The translations under genes and the position numbers were made by a program. The notes under the pieces were generated by a model that saw only the letters and a list, made by a program, of their open reading frames with translations, ran no database searches and was not told the DNA's origin. Shown piece by piece: positions 18,241-26,609 of a stretch of DNA of 64,000 nucleotides. Positions within the stretch are counted from its first letter, which is position 1. The number at the start of each line of letters is the position of its first letter. The DNA is taken from contig CAYZVO010000003.1 in assembly GCA_964481655.1 (NCBI GenBank), positions 62,001 to 126,000 on the forward strand, in the 5' to 3' direction. The stretch is from CALDOK01 sp964481655. GTDB lineage: Bacteria; Myxococcota_A; UBA796; JAFGLY01.

Positions 18241-18255
18241 TTGGGGCAGCCCCAA
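18241..18255. promoter_or_regulatory. Perfect inverted repeat upstream of the GT2 gene
   Basis: TTGGGGC-A-GCCCCAA is a seven-base perfect inverted repeat with a one-base centre, 13 bases before the ATG at 18269 and in the gap between two divergent genes. It could be an operator controlling both. The loop is too small for a good RNA hairpin. No known regulator is recognised. Confidence 0.35.
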
Positions 18256-18268
18256 AGAGGACGCGCCC

Positions 18269-19021
18269 ATGGCGAGCCAGACCACAGCACCGCCCCCCAT
18301 CAGCGATCGTGAGCGTGAGGCCGCCGCGGCCCTCGCGCCGCAGCTGTCCCTGGTCATCCCGGCCCACAACGAGGCCCCCACCATCGCCGGGGTCATCGAG
18401 GCCTGCCGCGAGGCGCTGCCGGGGCTCGGCGAGCTGCTGGTGGTGGACGATGGCTCCACCGACGGGACCGCTCAGGTCGCCCACTCCGTGGGGGCGAGGG
18501 TGGTCCGGCTCGAGCCCAACCGGGGCAAGGGCGAGGCCCTGCGCACGGGCATCGCCGAGACCAGCGGCGCCATCCTCGCCTTCATCGACGCCGACGGGCA
18601 GGACGACCCCTCCGAGTTCCCGCGCTTGCTGGGTGCCATGACCCCCGAGATCGCGATGGTCATCGGCTCGCGCTTCATCGGCACCCTCTACGACGGCTCC
18701 ATCACCCGCAGCCACCTGCTGGGGAACCGGGCCATCACCAAGGTCTTCAACCTGCTGTACGAGACTCACATCACCGACACCCAGGCGGGCTTCCGGCTGG
18801 TGCGGCGGGACGCCCTCGAGCCCACGCTGCTGCGGGCCATGCGCTACGAGATCGAGACCGAGCTGTGCCTGCACGTGGTCCAGCGCGGTGGACGGGTGAT
18901 CGAGGTCCCCGTGACCCGGGCCCCCCGGGGCGGCGGCGCGTCGGGCTTCGAGACCGCTCGCGACGGGCTGCGCATCATGCGGCGCATGCTGGTGGGACGC
19001 TACGTCGAGCGCTGGATCTAG
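18269..19021 (+). CDS. Family 2 glycosyltransferase (polyprenyl-phosphate mannosyl/glucosyltransferase-like)
   Basis: 250 residues from ATG at 18269. Classic GT-A fold: LSLVIPAHNEAPTI at about 28-41, VVDDGSTDGT in the nucleotide-binding region, IDADGQDDP (the DXD site) and GSRFIG. There are no membrane helices at the C terminus, so it resembles the soluble DPM1-like synthases that load a sugar onto polyprenyl phosphate. The next gene starts at the base after its stop. It is divergent from the membrane GT-C-like gene, which could use its lipid-linked product. Confidence 0.9.
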   Translation: MASQTTAPPPISDREREAAAALAPQLSLVIPAHNEAPTIAGVIEACREALPGLGELLVVDDGSTDGTAQVAHSVGARVVRLEPNRGKGEALRTGIAETSGAILAFIDADGQDDPSEFPRLLGAMTPEIAMVIGSRFIGTLYDGSITRSHLLGNRAITKVFNLLYETHITDTQAGFRLVRRDALEPTLLRAMRYEIETELCLHVVQRGGRVIEVPVTRAPRGGGASGFETARDGLRIMRRMLVGRYVERWI

Positions 19022-20107
19022 ATGCGCCCTCGCGCCATCGCCCGGCTGGTCAGGGCCTTCGGTGCCACCTGGGTGCGGCGGCCCTCTACCCCCAGGCGGG
19101 CGGTGGTGGCGCTGACCCGCCGCTGCAACCTTCGCTGCCGCCAGTGCCGGAGCTGGGCCATGGAGCCCGGCGATGAGATCACCCCCGCCGAGCTGGGGGC
19201 CCTGGTCCGGGCCATGCCCCGGCTCAGCTGGCTCGATCTGACCGGGGGCGAGCCCTGCCTGCGGGACGACCTGCTCGCATGTGTCGAGGCTGTATTGGAT
19301 GACACACCGTCGCTGGCGGTGCTGCACTTCCCCACCAACGGCTGGTTCCCCGAGCGGGCGGAGGCCGTGGCGCGGCGGGTCCGAGCGCGGCGGCCCGAGG
19401 TGGAGCTGCTCGTCACCGTCAGCTTCGACGGCCCCCCGGCCGTGCACGACCGCCTGCGGGGGCGCGAGGGTGCCTGGGACCGCGCGGTGGAGTGCTGGCA
19501 CCGCCTGCGCGCGGTGCCGGGGGTCGAGGTCTACGCGGGCACGACGGTGGGTCCCGACAACCGGGACGCCCTCGACGCCCTCGAGGCGGCGCTGTGCCAG
19601 CAGCTCGAGGGCTTCACCGACGCCCACTGGCACTGGAACCTCTACCAGGTCAGCGCCCTGTTCTTCGGCAACGCCCCCGCTCCTGGCGCGGACCGCGGCG
19701 CCGACCTGCGCCTCGTGGCCCGCCACCTGCGGCGCCGTTGGCCCCCCCGCTCGGCGGTGGACCTGATGGAGCTGGGCTTCCTGGTGAACCTGCGGGCGAC
19801 CATCGCTGGCGAGCCCCTGGGCCTGAGCTGCCAGGCCCTGCGGGCGGCGGCCTTCGTGGCGGCGGACGGCACGCTGTACCCCTGCCACGTCTGGGACCGC
19901 CCCATCGCGGATCTGCGCGCCCGGGCTTGGGATCTGCGAGGGGTGTGGTCGGAGCCTGGGGCCATCGAGGCCCGCCGCGGCGCCGTGGCCCTGGACTGCG
20001 GCGGCTGCTTCACCCCCTGCGAGGCCTACCCCACCCTGGCGGGCTCCCCGGGGCGCGCCGCGCTGCTGACCCTGCGCCGGGGCTTGGGGGCGTTGCGGAG
20101 GGGCTGA
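19022..20107 (+). CDS. Radical SAM protein with SPASM-like Cys-rich tail
   Basis: 361 residues from ATG at 19022, directly following the GT2 stop. Residues 33-40 contain RCNLRCRQC, the CxxxCxxC cluster, followed by DLTGGEPCLR. The C-terminal part holds YPCHVWD and CGGCFTPCEAY, the arrangement of extra Cys ligands in SPASM or twitch domains that hold auxiliary Fe-S clusters. Such enzymes modify peptides, sugars or cofactors. No precursor peptide gene is visible beside it, so a sugar or lipid substrate linked to the GT2 is more likely than a RiPP. Confidence 0.87.
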   Translation: MRPRAIARLVRAFGATWVRRPSTPRRAVVALTRRCNLRCRQCRSWAMEPGDEITPAELGALVRAMPRLSWLDLTGGEPCLRDDLLACVEAVLDDTPSLAVLHFPTNGWFPERAEAVARRVRARRPEVELLVTVSFDGPPAVHDRLRGREGAWDRAVECWHRLRAVPGVEVYAGTTVGPDNRDALDALEAALCQQLEGFTDAHWHWNLYQVSALFFGNAPAPGADRGADLRLVARHLRRRWPPRSAVDLMELGFLVNLRATIAGEPLGLSCQALRAAAFVAADGTLYPCHVWDRPIADLRARAWDLRGVWSEPGAIEARRGAVALDCGGCFTPCEAYPTLAGSPGRAALLTLRRGLGALRRG

Positions 20108-20186
20108 GTCGTGGTAGCATCGCCGCGAGCGCCGCACGTGTACGGTGCGCGCGGCGGGACGCAACATCACGAACCAGGGGACCCCC

Positions 20187-20682
20187 ATGATGAGCCTCGG
20201 CCCACTCCTTCTGCTCGCTGGACTCGCCTCCGCGGAGAGCACGACCATCTCCAACCTCAGCACGAAGATCCGCCACCTCAACACCAACACCGGCGAGGTG
20301 GTGCTCATCGGCGCCGCCGGCGAAGAGGCCCAGAAGGCCATGGAGCGGATGGTGCGCGACATGGCGGGCCTGGACGTGAAGATCGTGCGGGTCCCCACCA
20401 TGGGCGACACGGACGAGGAGATGAACAAGGCCCTCGAGCGGGCGAACCTGGGCTGCGGGCTGAGGGTCGCCCCCCGGGGGACCGCCAAGTGGACTGTGGA
20501 GGCCTACGGCACCTGCGGCCCAGAGCGGGCGGCACAGGACGAGGCCGACAGCACGATGTCGGCGCTGGCGGCCCTGAGCGCCGAGGTGTCGGAGGACGAT
20601 GTGTCAGGAGAGGCCCGCGCGCCCCCGGGGGCCCCCCCCCCGCCCGCCGCCCCCCCCGCCGCGGCGCCCCCCCCCCCCCCCC
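20187..20682 (+). CDS. Secreted protein, 5' part, broken by an assembly gap
   Basis: ATG at 20187 opens a signal peptide (MMSLGPLLLLAGLASA) and about 130 residues of a mixed alpha/beta domain (AQKAMERMVRDMAGLDV, LGCGLRVAPRGTAKW). It then enters a Pro/Ala run encoded by an almost pure C tract that ends at the N gap. Read straight through, the frame stops at 20711, but the bases after the gap look unreliable. It is probably the same gene as 20715-21164. Family not recognised. Confidence 0.6.
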
Positions 20683-20692
20683 NNNNNNNNNN
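20683..20692. other. Assembly gap (10 N)
   Basis: Ten undetermined bases, flanked on the left by a long C run and on the right by about 80 bases that are almost all G and T, ending in a long G run (about 20764-20777). This composition differs from everything else in the window and looks like a scaffold join with poor read ends. True gap size unknown. Confidence 0.95.
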
Positions 20693-20714
20693 GGGGTTGG
20701 TGTTGTTGTAGTTT

Positions 20715-21164
20715 TTGTCTGTTGTGCCCCGTTGGCGGTGGGTGTCGCCATGTAGGGTCGGGGTGGGGGGGGGGGGGTCCGCGCCAGCGCGGCCTGTGGT
20801 CACCAGCAGCTCGGACGGGCTGGACCGCGGGGATCTGCGCTGGGCGGCGAAGAGCTACGCCAAGGGCCCGGACCCCGTCGTCGCGGTCCTGGAGAGCTCC
20901 ATCGTGGGCTTCGGCGCGGGGCACTTCTACAGCGGCAACAAGGAAGAGGGCATGGCCCACCTGGCCGTGCAGGGCGGCTCCCTGGGCCTGTACGTGATCG
21001 GCGCCTTGGTGGCCGCCAACGCCAGCACCAGCTCGGGCGCCCGCGCCGGCTCCACCATGTCGAGCATCGGCATCGTGGGCCTGAGCGTCGGCCGGATCGC
21101 CGACGTCTACCGCGCTCCCCTGTCGGCCGAGGCCGCCCGGATGCGGAGCCTGAGCGGGCGCTGA
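20715..21164 (+). CDS. Likely 3' part of the gap-broken gene, two-helix membrane tail
   Basis: Credible coding sequence starts near 20790 and runs to the stop at 21164. It reads as a linker and then a hydrophobic part with GAGHFYSGNKEEGMAHL and GLYVIGALVAANA, similar in pattern to the Gly-aromatic hairpin of TM2-like or DUF5683-like small membrane domains. The first 25 codons after the gap are probably artefact. Together with 20187-20682 it would be a secreted or membrane protein with a Pro-rich hinge. Confidence 0.55.
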   Translation: MSVVPRWRWVSPCRVGVGGGGSAPARPVVTSSSDGLDRGDLRWAAKSYAKGPDPVVAVLESSIVGFGAGHFYSGNKEEGMAHLAVQGGSLGLYVIGALVAANASTSSGARAGSTMSSIGIVGLSVGRIADVYRAPLSAEAARMRSLSGR

Positions 21165-21224
21165 GCCGCGGTGCCGCCTGGCAGCGTGATACGCACCTGG
21201 TCCCCCCCTTTCCAGGAGCGAACC

Positions 21225-22466
21225 ATGGACCTGTCGACCCTCCGCGTGAACGGCGCCCGGCTGCAGCACACCCTCGAAGAGATGGCCAAGATCGGCGCCA
21301 CCCCCGCCGGCGGCGTGCAGCGCCTGGCCTTGAGCGACGAGGACAAGCGGGCCCGCGACCTGTTCGTCTCCTGGCTGAAGGAGATCGACTGCGAGATCAC
21401 CATCGACACCATGGGCAACATCTTCGGGCGTTATCCGGGCACCAACCGCGACCTGCCCCCCGTGATGTCAGGCTCCCACGTGGACTCCCAGCCCAAGGGC
21501 GGCCGCTTCGACGGGATCCTGGGCGTGATGGGCCCCCTCGAGGTGCTGCGCACCCTGCACGAGAACGGCGTGCGCCCCGAGCGCGACATGATCGTCGTGG
21601 ACTGGACCAACGAGGAGGGCTCCCGCTTCGCCCCGGCCATGGTGTCGAGTGGTGTGTGGGCCGGCAAGCTCGACCTGCAGTGGGCCTACGATCGCACCGA
21701 CATCAACGGGCTGACGCAGGGCGATGAGCTCGAGCGCATCGGCTACAAGGGCGCCGCTCCCTGCGAGGCCTTCCCGGTGCACGCATACTACGAGCTGCAC
21801 ATCGAGCAGGGCCCCATGCTCGAGGCCAAGAACATGGTCATCGGCGCCCCCAAGGGCGTGCTCTGCCTGCACTGGTACGACATCCGCCTGAAGGGCACCG
21901 CCAACCAGGTCGGCCCCACCCCCATGGAGGGCCGCAACGACGCCCTGGTGGCCGCCGCCGAGATGATCGTCGCGGTCAACCAGCTGCCCGCGGCCATGGG
22001 CGGCAACATGGTGGCCACGGTGGGCGAGATCCACAACGAGCCCAACTCCCGCAACATCATCCCCGACGGTGTGCACTTCACCATCGACATCCGCTCCTGG
22101 GACGACGACCACGCCCTGGCGGCGTTCGAGAAGCTGCGCCCGCAGATGATCGCCATCGCCGAGAAGCACGGCACCCCCATCGAGATCGAGGAGACCTGGA
22201 AGGTGGTCAAGGCCCCCTTCGACCAGGATCTGTTCGAGCGCGTGTACGAGACCGGCGTGGAGCTGGGCTACCCCACCATGAAGTGGGTCAGCGGCGCCGG
22301 CCACGACGCCAGCTACATGAACCAGCTCATGCCCTCGGCCATGATCTTCGTGCCCAGCGTCGGCGGGCGCTCCCACGTCGAGTGTGAGCTGACCTCGTGG
22401 GAAGACTGCGAGGCCGGGGCCAACGTGCTGCTGCACTGCATGCTGAAGAGCGCCAACGAGGCCTAG
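21225..22466 (+). CDS. M20-type Zn amidohydrolase (N-carbamoyl amino acid / allantoate amidohydrolase family)
   Basis: 413 residues from ATG at 21225, with AGGAG eight bases ahead. Metal-site motifs are in order: SGSHVDSQPKGGRFDG near 84-99, DWTNEEGSRF near 127, the dimerisation lid with HIEQGPML near 195, and SGAGHDASYMNQL near 358. This fits the hydantoinase/carbamoylase family, which releases an amino acid, CO2 and ammonia from N-carbamoyl substrates, or acts on allantoate or ureidoglycolate. No hydantoinase gene is next to it, so the substrate stays open. Confidence 0.93.
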   Translation: MDLSTLRVNGARLQHTLEEMAKIGATPAGGVQRLALSDEDKRARDLFVSWLKEIDCEITIDTMGNIFGRYPGTNRDLPPVMSGSHVDSQPKGGRFDGILGVMGPLEVLRTLHENGVRPERDMIVVDWTNEEGSRFAPAMVSSGVWAGKLDLQWAYDRTDINGLTQGDELERIGYKGAAPCEAFPVHAYYELHIEQGPMLEAKNMVIGAPKGVLCLHWYDIRLKGTANQVGPTPMEGRNDALVAAAEMIVAVNQLPAAMGGNMVATVGEIHNEPNSRNIIPDGVHFTIDIRSWDDDHALAAFEKLRPQMIAIAEKHGTPIEIEETWKVVKAPFDQDLFERVYETGVELGYPTMKWVSGAGHDASYMNQLMPSAMIFVPSVGGRSHVECELTSWEDCEAGANVLLHCMLKSANEA

Positions 22467-22467
22467 A

Positions 22468-23214
22468 TTGATCTGCTCCCACGCCTGGCGCTTCGTCTTC
22501 CTCAAGACCCGCAAGACCGCGGGCACCAGCGTGGAGATCGCCCTGAGTCGCTTCTGCGGTCCGTTGGATGTGGTCACGCCGTTGGCGGCTGTGGACGAAG
22601 CCCTGCGCTTCGAGCACTGCGGCGACGTGGCGCGCAACTACGCGCCCGTGGGGATGCAGGTGCCGACGCCGACGGAGCAGGGGGATCTGGTCTCCTTCTT
22701 CCAGGGCCAGGGCGCCGACGTGCAGGTGCGGGGGCAGTTCTACAACCACCAGCCCGCCAGGCAGGTGCGCCCGCTGCTCGGTGAGCGGCTCTGGGGGGGC
22801 TACTTCCGCTTCACCATCGAGCGGGACCCCTTCACCCGGCTGCCGTCCCAGTACTTCTGGCAGACCCAGAACACACCGGACCCACCGGACTTCTCCACCT
22901 GGCTGCGGGGGCCCCTGCCCATCAAGAACAGCAACCAGGCCATCTACGTGGATCAGGGCGGCCTGGCGGTGAACTTCGTGGTGGACTTCGCCAGGCTCGA
23001 GGAAGACCTGGCCCTGCTGGCCGAGACCTTCGGCTGGCCCCTCGAGCTCCCGCTGCCCCGGGCCAAGTCCGGGGTCCGCCGTGGGCGCACGGTCACCTGG
23101 ACCGAGGCCGACCGGGCTGTGGTCCGCGAGCGCTTCGCCACCGAGATCAAGGTCTACGAGATGGCCTCGAAGGGCGTGTTCCGGGACCGGGTCCTGGCGG
23201 CTCGGAGTTCCTGA
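22468..23214 (+). CDS. Sulfotransferase-family protein
   Basis: 248 residues from TTG at 22468, one base after the amidohydrolase stop. FLKTRKTAGTSVEIAL at residues 11-26 matches the 5'-phosphosulfate (PAPS) binding loop of sulfotransferase family 2 proteins; FTIERDPFTRLPSQYF near 120 fits the 3'-phosphate binding segment (RDPxxR). There is no membrane anchor, so it is cytosolic. The acceptor is unknown; carbohydrate sulfation would suit the region. The close spacing suggests coupling to the amidohydrolase, with no obvious shared pathway. Confidence 0.82.
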   Translation: MICSHAWRFVFLKTRKTAGTSVEIALSRFCGPLDVVTPLAAVDEALRFEHCGDVARNYAPVGMQVPTPTEQGDLVSFFQGQGADVQVRGQFYNHQPARQVRPLLGERLWGGYFRFTIERDPFTRLPSQYFWQTQNTPDPPDFSTWLRGPLPIKNSNQAIYVDQGGLAVNFVVDFARLEEDLALLAETFGWPLELPLPRAKSGVRRGRTVTWTEADRAVVRERFATEIKVYEMASKGVFRDRVLAARSS

Positions 23215-23745
23215 GTGGGGCCCGGGCTCGCCGCGCTGCTGCTCTGGGCCCCGGGGGCTCAGGCCGGCTTGCTGGATGTGAACCCCAAGGGCGGCATCAC
23301 GGCCGGGGTCCACCTGGTCGTCGCGCTGGGGCCCGTCGATGATGGTGGCCGCGTCGGGGTCGGTGTGGACGCTGGGCTGCAGCGCTTCTGGCACGAGGGC
23401 CCCTACCGCTCGGACCTGTCCTACCACCTGGCGCCCCTGGCTACGGCCACGGCGCGGATGGCCTGGGTGCGGCGGGCCGCCCACATCGAGCTGATCGCCT
23501 CGGCGGGGGCGCTGTACCCGCTGATGGTGGGCGATGGCGGCTTCATGCCCCTCGCGGGGCTGCAGGCCGGGGCCGGGCTGGGGCTGTCCAGTGACGGCTC
23601 CGCCGGCCCCATCGTCAGCGCCAACCTGCTGGCACCCTACGCCGAGGCCCGGGTGCAGGCCATGCGCTGGGACGGGGGCTGGCACGCCCCCCGGCTGTCC
23701 GTCGGGCCCATGCTGGAGCTGAACTGTTGCGTGTACTACCAGTGA
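23215..23745 (+). CDS. Small secreted beta-rich envelope protein (paralogue A)
   Basis: 176 residues from GTG at 23215, immediately after the sulfotransferase stop. An Ala-rich signal peptide ends about GAQAG. The mature part alternates Gly and hydrophobic residues (GVHLVVALG, GAGLGLSS, ANLLAPYAEAR), a beta-barrel look. Motifs shared with the next gene (VVALG near the start, GGWHAPR or GAWHASL) mark the two as diverged paralogues. No family recognised. Confidence 0.65.
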   Translation: MGPGLAALLLWAPGAQAGLLDVNPKGGITAGVHLVVALGPVDDGGRVGVGVDAGLQRFWHEGPYRSDLSYHLAPLATATARMAWVRRAAHIELIASAGALYPLMVGDGGFMPLAGLQAGAGLGLSSDGSAGPIVSANLLAPYAEARVQAMRWDGGWHAPRLSVGPMLELNCCVYYQ

Positions 23746-24323
23746 TCCTGGGCTGCGGGGCGCTGGCCTGGCCGTCGCTGGCCCAGGCGGGCTTCCCCGG
23801 CGAGCGCTTCGCCGAGTCCATGGTGCTCGGCGCCAACGTGGTGGTCGCGCTGGGCGAGCCCCAGGGGGCCCGCGTCGGCTGGGGCCTCGACGTGGGCTAC
23901 CAGATCCAGTGGTACACCCAGGAGTCGATGTACCTGGGCGAGGACTTCTACGTCTGGGCCGAAGAGCACCCAGCGCCCAGCTACGGCCCAGTGGCCCACC
24001 TGTGGCGCCACGGCGGCGCCTGGCACGCCAGCCTCGGCGCCCGCGCTGGCGTCACCTGGCCCCTGCGCATGGGGCTGACGGGCGGCTGGTTCCCGGGGCC
24101 GGGCGTGTGCCTCGAGGCCAGCTACCTCATCTCCCAGGCGGGCTACGCGGGGCTCGATCTGTCCGGAGTGCTCGACGCGCCCTGGCTCCAGCTCCGCCTG
24201 GGGCAGGCCCTCACCGCCGATGGGTGGCAGGCCCGCAGGCTCCACGCGGGGGCCTTCGCGTTGACGAGCCTGCCTCAGGGCTGGGAGGGGACGGAGTCGG
24301 ACCTCTGGCGGCGGCCGGAGTGA
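23727..24323 (+). CDS. Small secreted beta-rich envelope protein (paralogue B)
   Basis: 198 residues from TTG at 23727, overlapping the previous gene by 19 bases. The signal peptide ends in SLAQAG. Like paralogue A it has NVVVALGEP near the N terminus, a GVGLD- or GWGLDVGYQ-type strand, then GAWHASLGARAG and several amphipathic strands, consistent with an eight-strand outer-membrane barrel. Function unknown. Confidence 0.68.
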   Translation: MRVLPVILGCGALAWPSLAQAGFPGERFAESMVLGANVVVALGEPQGARVGWGLDVGYQIQWYTQESMYLGEDFYVWAEEHPAPSYGPVAHLWRHGGAWHASLGARAGVTWPLRMGLTGGWFPGPGVCLEASYLISQAGYAGLDLSGVLDAPWLQLRLGQALTADGWQARRLHAGAFALTSLPQGWEGTESDLWRRPE

Positions 24324-24381
24324 AGCCGCGGGCGCCACGGCGCTCGGGTTAGGGATCACCCCCCGCCAAGCTGGAGCCCTG

Positions 24382-25446
24382 ATGACCGGACCCGACCCCC
24401 TCGCCGCACTCCGCTCGAAGCACCGCTCCCTCGAACGTGACGCTGAGACGCTCATGAAGCGCTCGTCCTTCGCCGACGAGCTGGAGGCCATCTCCGACCG
24501 GGTCGCCGGCCTCCCGGAGCTGCAGGCCGAGCTGCAGCGCCTCGACGCGCGCGCATGGATCTGGACGGGGGAGCTGCACACCCGGATCGCGCCGCTGGCC
24601 GAGCAGGGTCGAGGGGCCTTGGCCCAGGTCCAGGTGGAGTCCGCCCGCGCCAAGGCGGAGATCACCCCGCGGGCCGTGGCCCTGTCCAGCCAGATCCAGG
24701 CCACCCCGGTCGCGGCGGGCATGGGGCCGGCCTTCGAGCAGATCGAGCAGCAGGCCGAGGCCCTCGAGCGTCAGGCGGACGCGCTGGCTGAGCGCATCGA
24801 CGCCATCAGCGAGCCCTTCGTCAAGGCCTTCGACCAGGTGAAGCAGGGCGTGAAGAAGGGCCACCAGCACATGGACCGCTTCGACGAGGCCCAGCTGCCG
24901 CTGCTACCGGAGGAGAACCCCTACGCTGCGGTCAAGGCCACCTGGGAGGACGCCCCCGGCGAGAAGACCGAGGGGATGGTCTTCCTCTCCGACCTGCGCC
25001 TGCGCTTCCAGGGCGTCAAGGAAGTCGCCACCAAGAAGTTCCTCTTCATCACCACCGAGTCCGAGACGGTGCGCGAGTTGATGCTCGACGTGCCCATCGG
25101 CCACCTGGCCGGCTCCGAGGACAGCAAGCGGGGCATGATCCTCAAGGACCAGCTGCTGACCCTGAGCTGGAAGCGGGACGCGAACGTGCGCGGCGGCGAG
25201 ACCACCTTCGAGCTGCACGAGGGCGCCGCGAAGACCTGGGACAGCACCGTCGAGGAGATCGCCTCGGGCGCCATCCGGCGCCTGGTGCGCAGCACGGAGC
25301 CCGCCGTGGGCGCCGGCGCCGGGGAGCCGGTGGAGTGGGCCACCAACTGCACCGCCTGCGCCGCCCCGATGCCCACCCCGGTCAAGGGCCAGACCTCGAC
25401 CCAGTGCCCGTACTGCGGGCAGAACCACCCGGTGACGGTGGCCTGA
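24382..25446 (+). CDS. Coiled-coil protein with C-terminal zinc ribbon, unknown function
   Basis: 354 residues from ATG at 24382. Residues 1-165 are strongly helical and charged with Gln/Glu-rich heptads (EQIEQQAEALERQADALAER), likely coiled coil. A middle beta-rich domain carries GMVFLSDLRLRFQGV, similar to PH-like or GRAM-like strands. Residues about 322-345 hold CTAC and CPYC separated by 16 residues, a zinc ribbon. No signal peptide, so cytosolic. Possibly a phage-shock- or vesicle-like scaffold; unproven. Confidence 0.8.
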   Translation: MTGPDPLAALRSKHRSLERDAETLMKRSSFADELEAISDRVAGLPELQAELQRLDARAWIWTGELHTRIAPLAEQGRGALAQVQVESARAKAEITPRAVALSSQIQATPVAAGMGPAFEQIEQQAEALERQADALAERIDAISEPFVKAFDQVKQGVKKGHQHMDRFDEAQLPLLPEENPYAAVKATWEDAPGEKTEGMVFLSDLRLRFQGVKEVATKKFLFITTESETVRELMLDVPIGHLAGSEDSKRGMILKDQLLTLSWKRDANVRGGETTFELHEGAAKTWDSTVEEIASGAIRRLVRSTEPAVGAGAGEPVEWATNCTACAAPMPTPVKGQTSTQCPYCGQNHPVTVA

Positions 25447-25455
25447 GCGCGGTCG

Positions 25456-26523
25456 TCAGTCGGCGCGCACCACGAACTGGCCGCCCACGGGCATGCCGCG
25501 CTCGGTGGCGCTGCCGTCGACCACGATGCCGTAGAAGTCCTGGGGCATGGACAGGGCGGAGGCGGTGTAGCTGACCTGATCCTGCAGGTGGATGTGCAGG
25601 TGGGCCTCGGTGGTGTTGCCGCTGTTGCCCACGTCGCCGATGTGCTGGCCCTGCTCCACCACGTCGCCCACGGCGACCTGCACCGAGCCGCTCTGCATGT
25701 GGGCCAGCAGCAGGTACTCGCCCTCGGCGACCTCGAGGGTCACGTGGTTGCCCTCGAGGGCCACCGGGTCCATCTCCCCCGGCGGCATGTCCGGGTGGAC
25801 GTCCTCGACCTCCACCACCGTGCCGGCGGCGGGCGCGTACAGGGGCTGGCCGAAGATGTAGTAGTCCTCGTTGTCCTCGCAGGGCTCGGCGCAGGTGCCG
25901 CCGTCGTGCCAGATCAAGAAGTCGTAGGCGTAGGCGCCCTGGGCGTAGGCGGTGTGGTAGTTGTGCAGCTCGTCGCGACCGCCCCAGGCGGTGTAGACCA
26001 GGCAGTCGAAGGGGAGCTCGAACGCCACGGCGCTGTCGTAGTCCGGGTTGGGATCGGGCAGCTCCGAGGCCTGCTGGATGCCGAGGCCGGCGAGCTGGCC
26101 GTCGTCGTCGAAGGCCCAGCTGATGGCCAGGGTGATGCCGAGCCAGTCCCACGAGCTGATGTCGTACATGGAGCGGCCTGTGGCCAGGGAGCGGCGATCC
26201 ACCAGATCGTCCACGGGCTCCACCGCGAAGATCTGCTCGTAGATGGCCTGCAGGTCGTCCTTGGTGATCAGGGCCTGGACATCGGCGGTACACAGCTCCC
26301 ACACGGCGTCGATGTCACCGGCGTGGAACAGCGCCATCACGGCGTCGCCCTGCTCGACGGCCTCGGCCTCGGCGGCGTCGTAGGCGGCCTGGACCTGGTC
26401 GTGGCTCGAGGGCAGGCCCTGCTCGGCGCACACATCCACCGCTGGCTGGGTGTCCGTGGCGCTGTCGTCCGGGGTTGGGCAGGCGGTCAGCAGGGGGAGC
26501 AACAGGGCCGGCAGGCTGCGCAT
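25456..26523 (-). CDS. M23-family peptidase lipoprotein
   Basis: 355 residues from ATG at 26523. Lipoprotein signal LLLPLLTAC, then an acidic linker and a helical N-terminal domain of about 130 residues. The C-terminal half is the LytM/M23 fold: HNYHTAYAQGAYAYDF supplies the first His and Asp, PLYAPAAGTVVEVED is the family core strand, and HLHIHL is the HxH metal pair. Such enzymes cut peptidoglycan cross-links or act as regulators of amidases. All zinc ligands appear present, so it is probably active at the outer membrane's inner face. Confidence 0.88.
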   Translation of the reverse strand: MRSLPALLLPLLTACPTPDDSATDTQPAVDVCAEQGLPSSHDQVQAAYDAAEAEAVEQGDAVMALFHAGDIDAVWELCTADVQALITKDDLQAIYEQIFAVEPVDDLVDRRSLATGRSMYDISSWDWLGITLAISWAFDDDGQLAGLGIQQASELPDPNPDYDSAVAFELPFDCLVYTAWGGRDELHNYHTAYAQGAYAYDFLIWHDGGTCAEPCEDNEDYYIFGQPLYAPAAGTVVEVEDVHPDMPPGEMDPVALEGNHVTLEVAEGEYLLLAHMQSGSVQVAVGDVVEQGQHIGDVGNSGNTTEAHLHIHLQDQVSYTASALSMPQDFYGIVVDGSATERGMPVGGQFVVRAD

Positions 26524-26566
26524 GGGATCACCTCTCGGGGGGGCAGGGTATCACCCCTGAAGGGCG

Positions 26567-26590
26567 AGAGGGGCCCCGGAGGGCCCCTCT
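26567..26590. terminator. Ten-pair GC-rich hairpin between two minus-strand genes
   Basis: AGAGGGGCCC and GGGCCCCTCT pair perfectly around a CGGA loop, 20 bases past the stop of the ion-channel gene and 44 bases before the peptidase start. There is no U run, so it may be a Rho-aided or weak terminator. Confidence 0.5.
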
Positions 26591-26609
26591 GAAGACGCGG
26601 CGTCGGACG

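Noticed and set aside
20760..20780. G run that might be a quadruplex
   Set aside because: Lies beside the N gap in unreliable sequence; better explained as a read-end artefact.
21225..22466. Link of the amidohydrolase to pyrimidine or hydantoin breakdown
   Set aside because: No hydantoinase or permease gene is adjacent, so the pathway is left open.
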